Below are positions 8,557 to 15,828 of a stretch of DNA of 64,000 nucleotides, piece after piece (within the stretch, counting starts at the first letter, position 1; every line of letters begins with the position of its first letter). A model generated the notes under the pieces. It saw only the letters and a program-made list of their open reading frames with translations. It searched no databases and had not been told where the DNA came from. The DNA is from Avedoeria sp964651245 (GTDB lineage Bacteria > Chloroflexota > Anaerolineae > Epilineales > Epilineaceae). The stretch lies in assembly GCA_964651245.1 (NCBI GenBank), contig CAZYVI010000005.1:147641-211640 (forward strand). The letters run 5' to 3'. Made by a program: the position numbers and the translations under genes.

Positions 8557-9636
8557 ATGTCGACGCACATCCTGCCGGGCCTTGTCGACGTGCACGTCCA
8601 TCTGCGGTATCCGGGCGGCGCGCACAAGGAAACGATCGCCACCGGAACGGCCGCCGCATTGGCCGGCGGGGTGACGGCGGTCCTCGGCATGCCCAACACG
8701 ACGCCGCCGCTCATCGACGGCGCCACCCTCGATGCCGCGCTGGACCACGTCGCCGGCGAGGCGTGCTGTGACGTCGGCCTCTACCTCGGCGCCGCCGAAG
8801 GACATGCCGCCGACGCGTGCGCCGCGGCCGATCGGGCCGCCGGCCTCAAGGTCTACCTCAACGACACCTTCGGCCGGCTGCGCATCGAGTCGCTGGCGGC
8901 CTTGCGCCCGTACTTCGAGGCGTGGCCCACGGGCCGGCCGATCGTGCTGCACGCCGAGGACCTCAACGTCGCCACCGCCATCGGCCTCGGCCGGACCTAC
9001 GGTCAGTGGGTGCACATCGCCCATGTCAGCCGAGCCGAGGAGATCCGCCTCATCGCCGCCGCCAAGTCGGCCGGCCTGGCCGTCACCTGCGAGGTCGCGC
9101 CGCACCACCTCTTCCTCTCGACGGACGACCTCGCCCGCCTCGGCCCGTTCGGCGAGGTGCGCCCCCGGCTGGCGACGCCGGCCGACCGCGACGCGCTCTG
9201 GGACCACCTCGACGTCGTCGACTGCCTGGCCACCGACCATGCCCCGCACACCCGCGCCGAGAAGGCCGCGGCCGAGCCGCCGCCCGGCATGCCGGGCCTC
9301 GAGACGGCCCTGCCGCTCATGCTCACCGCCGTCGACGACGGCCGGCTGACGCTCGACCGCCTCGTCGAGCTGGCGTCGGCCGCGCCCGCCCGGCTGTTCG
9401 GCATCCCGACGGCCGCCGAGAGCACCGTCGAGGTCGAGGTCGGCCCGGCCTGGACGCTGCCCGACCGCGGCTGGCAGACGAAGCCCGACTGGTCGCCGTT
9501 CGCCGGCGCCACCGTCCGCGGCCGCGTCGTGCGCACGACGCTGCGGGGGGCCACGGCCTGGGACGAGGGCCGGCTGCTGGCGGCGCCCGGCAGCGGGCGG
9601 GTGCTGTCGTTCGCGGCGGCGGTGGTGGGTCGATGA
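8557..9636 (+). CDS. pyrC: Dihydroorotase (class I type)
   Basis: This 359-residue enzyme interconverts carbamoyl aspartate and dihydroorotate, the third step of pyrimidine synthesis. The metal-binding DVHVHLR lies at about residues 10-16. AGLKVYLND near residue 95 carries the Lys that is carbamylated in this family. VLHAEDLN, HIAHVS and CEVAPHHL give further metal ligands, and ATDHAPHT near 228 gives the late Asp. PGLETALPLML is a typical class I segment. I chose the ATG at 8557 (MSTHILPG). The frame is open to a GTG at 8506, but that would place the start on the -10 region and add residues absent from the family. It is first in the order pyrC, pyrB, pyrF, pyrE. Confidence 0.93.
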   Translation: MSTHILPGLVDVHVHLRYPGGAHKETIATGTAAALAGGVTAVLGMPNTTPPLIDGATLDAALDHVAGEACCDVGLYLGAAEGHAADACAAADRAAGLKVYLNDTFGRLRIESLAALRPYFEAWPTGRPIVLHAEDLNVATAIGLGRTYGQWVHIAHVSRAEEIRLIAAAKSAGLAVTCEVAPHHLFLSTDDLARLGPFGEVRPRLATPADRDALWDHLDVVDCLATDHAPHTRAEKAAAEPPPGMPGLETALPLMLTAVDDGRLTLDRLVELASAAPARLFGIPTAAESTVEVEVGPAWTLPDRGWQTKPDWSPFAGATVRGRVVRTTLRGATAWDEGRLLAAPGSGRVLSFAAAVVGR

Positions 9637-9660
9637 CCAACGGCGTCCCGAGCACGCCGT

Positions 9661-9753
9661 GTAGGGGCACGGCATGCCGTGCCCCATCGATCGGGAACAC
9701 GTGCCCGTCGCGCATATGTAACGGACGATGGGCACGGCATGCCGTGCCCCTAC
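9661..9753. repeat. REPIN-like pair of palindromes between pyrC and pyrB
   Basis: Two near-identical palindromes with the core CACGGCATGCCGTG lie at 9664-9685 (22 bases, perfect) and 9730-9749 (20 bases, perfect), 44 bases apart. The outer edges are inverted copies, GTAGGGG at 9661 and CCCCTAC ending at 9753. The whole 93-base unit is therefore bounded like a REPIN, that is, two REP elements in opposite orientation. It sits in the gap between two operon genes and could act as a hairpin or as a mobilisable repeat. Confidence 0.75.
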
Positions 9754-9823
9754 CCACCGCGCCTGGCGTGGTTCGTCAGGACAGCGATATCGGTGCGTGC
9801 CCTCCCCCACCATGGAGCGTTCG

Positions 9824-10786
9824 ATGACCCGTGGCGCCGATCGACCTGGCGGCGGCCATCGCCTGACCGGCCAGGACATCCTGTCCGTCAACCAGTTCGA
9901 CACCGAGATGCTCGGCGCGATCTTCGCCCTGACGGACGCGATGCGATCCACCGTCCGCGACCGCGGCGGCAGCGACCTGCTGCGCCACAAGGTGCTCACC
10001 TGCCTGTTCTACGAGCCCAGCACCCGCACCAGCGCCAGCTTCATCGCCGCCATGGAGCGCCTCGGCGGCAGCGTCATCCCGATCACCCAGGGCGTCCAGT
10101 ACTCGAGCGTGGCCAAGGGCGAGAGCCTGCCCGACACGATCCGCACCGTCGAGCAGTACTCCGACGCGATCGTGCTGCGCCACCCCGAGGTCGGCAGCGC
10201 CCGGGTCGCGGCCGACGCCTCGGGCAAGCCGGTGATCAACGCCGGCGACGGGGCGGGCGAGCACCCGACCCAGGCGCTGCTCGACCTCTACACGATCCAC
10301 GACGAGCTCGGCCGCCTCGACGGCCTCCACATCGCCATGGTCGGCGACCTGCGCTTCGGCCGCACCGTCCACTCGCTGACGCGGCTGCTGCTGCAGTACG
10401 ACGTCAAGCTGACCTTCGTCAGCCCCGAGATCCTGCGGCTGCCACTCGACCTGATGAACGCCGTCCGCGACGCCGGTCTGCCGGTGCGCGAGACCTACAG
10501 CGTCGCCGACGTCATCGGCGACGTCGACGTCCTTTACGTCACGCGGGTCCAGAAGGAGCGCTTCACCGACCTGGCCCAATACGACGAGGCGAAGGGGTTC
10601 TACAACATCACCCCCGAGCTCATGACGCAGGCCAAGGAGAAGATGGTCGTCATGCACCCGCTGCCGCGCGTCGGCGAGATCAGCGACGCCGTCGACGTCG
10701 ATCCGCGGGCGGCGTACTTCCGGCAGATGGAGAACGGCATGTTCATCCGGATGGCGCTGCTGGCGGCCGTGCTGGGCGCGGCGTGA
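9824..10786 (+). CDS. pyrB: Aspartate carbamoyltransferase catalytic chain
   Basis: This 320-residue enzyme condenses carbamoyl phosphate and aspartate, the first committed pyrimidine step. The carbamoyl-phosphate loop FYEPSTRTSASF lies near residue 60. GVQYSSVAKGES is the 80s-type loop, VLRHPEVGS and GDGAGEHPTQALLD form the middle, and HPLPRVGEI near residue 280 is the aspartate-domain signature. I prefer the ATG at 9824 because GGAGC lies 6 bases upstream of it. An ATG at 9812 in the same frame would add four residues. The frame is open further upstream through the palindrome pair, which is not plausible coding. No pyrI regulatory chain follows; pyrF begins 10 bases after the stop. Confidence 0.94.
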   Translation: MTRGADRPGGGHRLTGQDILSVNQFDTEMLGAIFALTDAMRSTVRDRGGSDLLRHKVLTCLFYEPSTRTSASFIAAMERLGGSVIPITQGVQYSSVAKGESLPDTIRTVEQYSDAIVLRHPEVGSARVAADASGKPVINAGDGAGEHPTQALLDLYTIHDELGRLDGLHIAMVGDLRFGRTVHSLTRLLLQYDVKLTFVSPEILRLPLDLMNAVRDAGLPVRETYSVADVIGDVDVLYVTRVQKERFTDLAQYDEAKGFYNITPELMTQAKEKMVVMHPLPRVGEISDAVDVDPRAAYFRQMENGMFIRMALLAAVLGAA

Positions 10787-10796
10787 GGAGGTTCTG

Positions 10797-11639
10797 ATGC
10801 CGTCATCGACACCGGTCGCCACCGCCCACGGGCCGACCAGCGCCGCGGCCACCGCGGTGCCGTCGTTCAACGCCCGCCTGGCCGACGCCATCGAGCGCAC
10901 CGGCTCGCTCGTGTGCGTCGGCCTCGACCCGCGACTCGACCGCCTCGAGACGCCGCTGGCCGACTTCTGCCGGCGCATCGTCGACGCCACGATCGAGGCG
11001 GCGGTGGCGTTCAAGCCCAACAGCGCGTTCTTCGAGCAGCTCGGCGCCGAGGGCTGGCGCGCGCTTGAGACGGTGGTCCGCCACATCGGCGGCGCCCGGA
11101 TCGTCGTCCTCGACGCCAAGCGTGGTGACATCGGCCCGACGGCCGAGGCGTACGCCCGCGCCGCGTTCGGGGCGATCGGCGCCGACGCCGTGACGGTCAG
11201 CCCCTACCTCGGCGGCGACGCCGTCGGGCCGTTCCTGGCCGACCCCGGCCGCGGCGCGTTCGTCCTGTGCCACACCTCCAACCCCGGCGCCCAGGACCTC
11301 CAGACGCTGCCCGTCGACGGCCGGCCGCTCTACCTGCACGTCGCCGATCTCGTCGCGGCGCGCTGGAACGGGAACGACAACGCCGGCCTCGTCGTCGGCG
11401 CGACCTACCCCGCGGCGCTCGAGGCCGTCCGCGACGCCGCGCCGCGGCTGCCGTTCCTGGTGCCGGGCATCGGGGCCCAGGGCGGCGACGTCGAGGCTGC
11501 GCTGGCGGCTGGGCTCGACCGCGCCGGCGGCGGCCTCGTCGTCAACAGCTCGCGCGAGATCCTCTACGCCGACGACCCCGGCACCGCCGCCCGCCGGCTG
11601 CGCGACGCGCTGAACGCGGCCCGGGCACGCCACCGTTGA
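10797..11639 (+). CDS. pyrF: Orotidine-5'-phosphate decarboxylase, type 2
   Basis: This 280-residue enzyme decarboxylates OMP to UMP, the last step of the pathway. VCVGLDPRLDRLETPL near residue 38 and AFKPNSAFFEQLG near 67 belong to the longer, type 2 family. The catalytic Asp-Lys-Asp set is in VVLDAKRGDIG near residue 104. The first 20-25 residues are a low-complexity extension. The ATG at 10797 follows AGGAGG, which begins one base after the pyrB stop, so the two genes are tightly linked. Length fits the type 2 family (about 270-285). Confidence 0.93.
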   Translation: MPSSTPVATAHGPTSAAATAVPSFNARLADAIERTGSLVCVGLDPRLDRLETPLADFCRRIVDATIEAAVAFKPNSAFFEQLGAEGWRALETVVRHIGGARIVVLDAKRGDIGPTAEAYARAAFGAIGADAVTVSPYLGGDAVGPFLADPGRGAFVLCHTSNPGAQDLQTLPVDGRPLYLHVADLVAARWNGNDNAGLVVGATYPAALEAVRDAAPRLPFLVPGIGAQGGDVEAALAAGLDRAGGGLVVNSSREILYADDPGTAARRLRDALNAARARHR

Positions 11640-11664
11640 CCGCCCGCACCCCGGGAGGCGTCCG

Positions 11665-12306
11665 ATGATCGACCCCGTCCGCCTGGCCAGCCAGCCGCCG
11701 GCGCCCGGCGACTGCGCCGCGCTGGCCGAGCAGCTCCACCGCATCGGCGCGGTGCAGTTCGGCGCGTTCACGCTCAAGAGCGGCGCCGCGTCACCGGTCT
11801 ACTGCGACCTCCGGCTCCTCGTCAGCGACGCGACGGTGCTGGCCGCCGCCGCCGAGCACTACGCGGCGCTGCTGGCCCCGCTGGCCTACGACCGCATCGC
11901 CGCCATCCCGTACGCCGGCCTGCCGATCGGCGCCGCGGTCAGCCTGCGCCTGAACCGGCCGCTCATCTTCCCGCGCAAGGAGGTCAAGGCGTACGGCCGC
12001 GGGCGCGCCATCGAGGGCGCGTTTGCGCCGGGCGAGACCGCCGTCGTCGTCGACGACCTCGTCTCGAGCGGCCTCTCCAAGATCGAGGCCATCGCGCCGC
12101 TGGCCGAGGCGGGCCTCGTCGTGCGCGACATCGCCGTCCTCATCGACCGGCGCGGGGCCGACGCCACCGACCTCGACGCGGCCGGCTTCCGGCTGCACGC
12201 CGCCTTCACGCTGCCCGAGATCGCGGCCGCCCTCGCCGCGCACGGCCGCATCACCCCCGACGAGCGGGCGGCCATCGACCGCTACCTGGCCGGGTCGCCG
12301 GCCTGA
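11665..12306 (+). CDS. pyrE: Orotate phosphoribosyltransferase
   Basis: This 213-residue enzyme makes OMP from orotate and PRPP, the step before pyrF. The N-terminal hood region has FTLKSGAASPVYCDLR. The PRPP-binding motif is AVVVDDLVSSGLSK near residue 125, with the paired acidic residues. IFPRKEVKAYGRGRAIEG carries the flexible-loop lysines. The ATG at 11665 has GGAGG 7-8 bases upstream and lies 25 bases after the pyrF stop, so it is part of the same operon. The order pyrC-B-F-E leaves carA, carB and pyrD to be found elsewhere. Confidence 0.93.
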   Translation: MIDPVRLASQPPAPGDCAALAEQLHRIGAVQFGAFTLKSGAASPVYCDLRLLVSDATVLAAAAEHYAALLAPLAYDRIAAIPYAGLPIGAAVSLRLNRPLIFPRKEVKAYGRGRAIEGAFAPGETAVVVDDLVSSGLSKIEAIAPLAEAGLVVRDIAVLIDRRGADATDLDAAGFRLHAAFTLPEIAAALAAHGRITPDERAAIDRYLAGSPA

Positions 12307-12339
12307 CCGTACCCCCGTCCCCGCAGGAGTGACCGATCC

Positions 12340-12786
12340 ATGCCCACCCTGACCATCCTCGGCCACGGCACCGTCGACGTCCCGGCCGGCACCCGCCTGG
12401 TGCGCGCCATCCAGGACAGCGGCGCCGACATCCTGCACCGCTGCGGCGGCTGGGCGAAGTGCACCACCTGCCGGGTCGAGATCACCGCCGGCCGGCCGGC
12501 GCGCATCACCCGCGCCCAGCACGACCGGCTCGTCGCCAACGGCCAACTGGGCGACTTCGACCTGGCGTGCCAGTGCCTCGTCGAGCGCGACATGACCGTC
12601 CGCCCGCTGATGACGCTGGCCGCCAGCGGTCTCGACGACGCCGGCCCGACGCCGGCCGACGGCATCACGCCCGAGCCGGAGTGGCTGCCGGCGCCCGCGG
12701 TCCCGGACAGCTGGGCGGACGGCGATGGCGGGGACGCCGTCGCCGCACCGGCCGTCGGCCCCGACGACGGGTCCGACGGCGCCTGA
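12340..12786 (+). CDS. [2Fe-2S] ferredoxin with acidic C-terminal extension
   Basis: This 148-residue protein is an electron carrier. The N-terminal 95 residues form a beta-grasp ferredoxin fold with HRCGGWAKCTTCRVEI near residues 33-48 and LACQC near residue 80. The spacing is Cys-x5-Cys-x2-Cys followed by the distant Cys, as in adrenodoxin-like and related bacterial ferredoxins. The last 50 residues are Asp/Ala/Pro-rich and probably disordered. It begins 34 bases after pyrE with GGAG upstream, so it may ride on the pyr transcript. A link to dihydroorotate oxidation is possible but not shown, because no pyrD or pyrK is present here. Confidence 0.85.
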   Translation: MPTLTILGHGTVDVPAGTRLVRAIQDSGADILHRCGGWAKCTTCRVEITAGRPARITRAQHDRLVANGQLGDFDLACQCLVERDMTVRPLMTLAASGLDDAGPTPADGITPEPEWLPAPAVPDSWADGDGGDAVAAPAVGPDDGSDGA

Positions 12787-12850
12787 CGCGGCCGCGCCGC
12801 GCAACGCGTCCGGGACAAGTCCGGCGCACCGAGGCGCTGCGTCGCTGTCG

Positions 12851-12883
12851 AGGTCCGAGGTGGTGAGGTCCGAGGTGGTGAGG
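12851..12883. repeat. 15-base tandem repeat, two copies
   Basis: AGGTCCGAGGTGGTG occurs twice in tandem followed by AGG, in the gap between the convergent ferredoxin gene and topA. It is probably replication slippage. No function is suggested. Confidence 0.6.
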
Positions 12884-12915
12884 ACGTGTCGGGCCCGCGC
12901 GTCGACGCGGACCTG

Positions 12916-15492
12916 CTAGCCGGCCGCCGCGCGGCGCGTCGTGGTCCGGCGCTTGGCCTTCGGGGCGCTGCCCTTGGCGGCCAGCAGTGCCAGCGCCTCG
13001 TCGAGGGTCACCGCGGCCACGTCGGCATCCTTGGGCAGCGAGGCGTTGATGCGCTGGTGCTTGACGTAGGGTCCGTAGCGGCCGTCGAGGATCTGGACCG
13101 GCTCGCCGCTCTCGGGATGGGCGCCCAGCTCGCGCAGCACCGCCGCGGCGGCGCGGCCGCTGCCGCGGGCCTCCTTCTCGGCCAGCAGCGCCAGCGCGCG
13201 ATCGAGGTCCACCGTCAGCACGTCGTCGGTCGGCTTGAGGCTGGCGAACGTGGCGTCGTGGACCACGTAGGGGCCGAAGCGGCCGACGCCGGCCCGCACC
13301 GGCTTGCCGCTCTCGGGATGGACGCCCAGCTCGCGCGGCAGCGCCAGGAGCGCCAGCGCCTTCGCCAGGTCGACGTCGGCCGCCTCCAGGCCCTTGGGCA
13401 GGCTGACCCGCTTGGGCTTGGCGCCGTCTGCCTCGGCCTCGCCCAGCTGGACGTAGGGTCCGTAGGGGCCGTCGCGGAGGAACACGGGTAGGCCCGTCGT
13501 CGGGTCGGGGCCGAGGCTGGCGGCGCCTTCGCCGCCCTTCGCCACCAAGGCGTCGAGCACCGCGCGCGACAGATCGCCCGGCGCCAGGTCCTCGGGCAGG
13601 GCGACCGTCATCCGCGTCTCGCCCTCACCCACCTCGACGAACGGGCCGAACCGGCCGATGCGCACGGCGATGTCGCCGAGCTCGACGGTGCTGGCGCGGC
13701 GCGGATCGATCTGGCTCTGCGCCGCCTCGACCTGGGCCGCCAGGCCGTCGTCGCCCTTGTAGAACTGCGACAGGTACGCCTGCCAATCGATCTCGCCCGC
13801 CGCGATGCGGTCGAGGTCGGCCTCCATGTCGGCCGTGAAGCCCAGGTCGACGAGCTGCTCGAAGTCGCGCTCGAGCAGGCCGGTGACGGCGAAGGCGGTG
13901 AACGTGGGCAGCAGCGTCGTGCCCGACTTGCGCACGTAGCCGCGGTCCTGGATCGTGCCGATGATCGTGGCGTAGGTGCTCGGCCGGCCGACGCCGGCGG
14001 CCTCGAGGGCCTTGACGAGCGCCGCCTCGGTGAAGCGAGCCGGCGGCTGGGTCTCGTGCCCCACCGGCGTCAGCTGCCGCACGTCGAGCGGATCGCCCGT
14101 CGTCAGCTTCGGCAGCGGCGCGTCGCGGTCCTCGAGGGCGGCGTCGGGGTCGTCGGAGCCCTCGACGTAGGCCCGGAAGAAGCCGGCGAAGACGACGCGG
14201 CGGCCGCGGGCCCGGAACGTAGCGTCCTCGGCCGTCACGTCGGCGGTGACGAACTCGAGCGCGGCATCGGCCATCTGGGTGGCCACGGTGCGCTTCCAGA
14301 TGAGGTCGTAGACCTGCGCCTCGCGGCCGGTGAGCGGCAGGTCGGCCACCGGCTTCATCTCGGCGCCGGACGGCCGGATCGCCTCGTGGGCCTCCTGGGC
14401 GGCCTTGGCCTGGGTCTTGAAGCGCCGCGGCGACGGGCTGAGGTGATCGGCGCCGTAGAGCTTCTGCACCCGGCCGCGCGCGGCGTCGATCGCCTCGTCG
14501 GACAGGTGGACCGAGTCGGTGCGGTGGTAGGTGATGTAGCCGTTCTCGTAGAGGTCCTGCGCGATGCGCATCGTCTCGCGCGCCGAAAGGCGCAGCTTGC
14601 GGCCGGCCTCCTGCTGCAGCGTGCTCGTCGTGAACGGCGGATAGGGCTTGCGGACGGCGCTGCGCGTCTCGACCGCGCCGACCTGCCAGGCGGCGCCCGC
14701 CAGCCGGTCGCACAGCGCCCGGGCGGCGTCGGCGTCGAGCAGCCGGACGCCGGAGTCGGCGGCCAGGCGGCCGGTGGCGTCGTCGAAGTCCTTGCCGGTG
14801 GCGATCCGCTGCGCTCCGACGCTCACCAGGGTGGCCGCAAACGGCTCGCTCCCGGGGCGGGTGGCGAGCTCGGCGCTGACGTCCCAGTAGCTCCCGCTGC
14901 GGAACGCGTGCCGCTCGCGCTCGCGCTCGACGAGCAGCCGCACCGCGACGCTCTGCACCCGGCCGGCCGACAGCTTGGCGGCGATCTTGCGCCACAGCAG
15001 CGGCGAGAGGGTGTAGCCCACCAGCCGGTCGAGGATGCGCCGGGTCTCCTGGGCCCGCACGACGTGCTCGTCGACGCCGCGCGTGTGGTCCAGCGCCGCC
15101 TGGATGGCGGTGCGGGTGATCTCGTGGAACACCATCCGCCGCACCGGCACCTTCGGCTTGAGCACCTGCACCAGGTGCCAGCCGATGCTCTCGCCCTCGC
15201 GGTCTTCGTCGGTGGCGATGATCAGCTCGTCGGCCTTGGCCAGGGCGTCCTTGAGCTGCTTGTAGGTGTCGCGCCGGTTGGCGGTGATCACGTAGAGCGG
15301 CTCGAAGCCGTCGTCGACGTTGACGCCGAGGCGCGCCCACGGCTCGTCGCGGACCGCCTTGGGGATCTCGCTGGCCGAGGAGGGCAGGTCGCGGACATGG
15401 CCCATGCTGGCCATCACGACGTAGTCGCGCGGCAGGTAGTCGCGGATCGTGCGCGCTTTGGTCGGCGACTCGACGATGACGAGCTTGGTCAT
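12916..15492 (-). CDS. topA: DNA topoisomerase I (type IA)
   Basis: This 858-residue enzyme relaxes negative supercoils. The TOPRIM domain begins at once with LVIVESPTKARTIRDYLP and has ATDEDREGESIGWHLV near residue 103. The active-site Tyr lies in ENGYITYHRTDS near residue 320. The C terminus has no zinc-finger cysteines. Instead it carries four to five repeats of the Toprim_Crpt type, each with a GPYV/GPFV core (FGPFVEVG, YGPYVQLG, FGPYVVHD, YGPYVKHQ) followed by an ALALLA helix, as in several high-G+C phyla. The start is the ATG at 15492 (MTKLVIVES). The open frame extends upstream to 15615, but that adds Arg/Pro-rich sequence. A TTGTGC/TACACT promoter lies upstream. Confidence 0.95.
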   Translation of the reverse strand: MTKLVIVESPTKARTIRDYLPRDYVVMASMGHVRDLPSSASEIPKAVRDEPWARLGVNVDDGFEPLYVITANRRDTYKQLKDALAKADELIIATDEDREGESIGWHLVQVLKPKVPVRRMVFHEITRTAIQAALDHTRGVDEHVVRAQETRRILDRLVGYTLSPLLWRKIAAKLSAGRVQSVAVRLLVERERERHAFRSGSYWDVSAELATRPGSEPFAATLVSVGAQRIATGKDFDDATGRLAADSGVRLLDADAARALCDRLAGAAWQVGAVETRSAVRKPYPPFTTSTLQQEAGRKLRLSARETMRIAQDLYENGYITYHRTDSVHLSDEAIDAARGRVQKLYGADHLSPSPRRFKTQAKAAQEAHEAIRPSGAEMKPVADLPLTGREAQVYDLIWKRTVATQMADAALEFVTADVTAEDATFRARGRRVVFAGFFRAYVEGSDDPDAALEDRDAPLPKLTTGDPLDVRQLTPVGHETQPPARFTEAALVKALEAAGVGRPSTYATIIGTIQDRGYVRKSGTTLLPTFTAFAVTGLLERDFEQLVDLGFTADMEADLDRIAAGEIDWQAYLSQFYKGDDGLAAQVEAAQSQIDPRRASTVELGDIAVRIGRFGPFVEVGEGETRMTVALPEDLAPGDLSRAVLDALVAKGGEGAASLGPDPTTGLPVFLRDGPYGPYVQLGEAEADGAKPKRVSLPKGLEAADVDLAKALALLALPRELGVHPESGKPVRAGVGRFGPYVVHDATFASLKPTDDVLTVDLDRALALLAEKEARGSGRAAAAVLRELGAHPESGEPVQILDGRYGPYVKHQRINASLPKDADVAAVTLDEALALLAAKGSAPKAKRRTTTRRAAAG

Positions 15493-15603
15493 GTACCCCG
15501 TTCCTGGCGCTCGCGCCGCGCCCGATTCGACGCGGGCAGCGCGGTGGCTGCGCCGCGGGCGCGGCCGATCCGGCCGCGGCCACCGGGCCGGCGGCGGGCG
15601 CCG

Positions 15604-15631
15604 AGTGTACAGCACCGACCGGGCGGCACAA
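15604..15631 (-). promoter_or_regulatory. Candidate topA promoter
   Basis: On the minus strand TTGTGC (15631-15626), a 16-base spacer and TACACT (15609-15604) form a sigma-70-like promoter. The leader to the ATG would be about 105 bases. Confidence 0.5.
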
Positions 15632-15734
15632 AACGGTCGCCGACCGTCGACCCTGGGGTCGTGCGCGTCGCCGGGCGGGGAAGCGCGGGGCCGTCGCGGT
15701 CACAGTCGACCGTCGCGCGGCCGCCGGGGCATGG

Positions 15735-15763
15735 TTGACCCGGCCACGGCCGCCCCCTATCGT
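15735..15763 (+). promoter_or_regulatory. Candidate promoter of the large secreted protein gene
   Basis: TTGACC (15735-15740), a 17-base spacer and TATCGT (15758-15763) fit sigma-70 spacing. The leader would be about 60 bases, ending in AGGAG before the ATG at 15829. Confidence 0.55.
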
Positions 15764-15828
15764 TCGCCGCTGCCGCGGGGCGCCCTGTCGGCGCGCCCCT
15801 TCCCTCCCCACCCCAGGAGACGCTGCGG

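Noticed and set aside
12787..12915. Tandem repeat as an operator or origin
   Set aside because: There are only two copies of 15 bases in a convergent gap, best explained by slippage.
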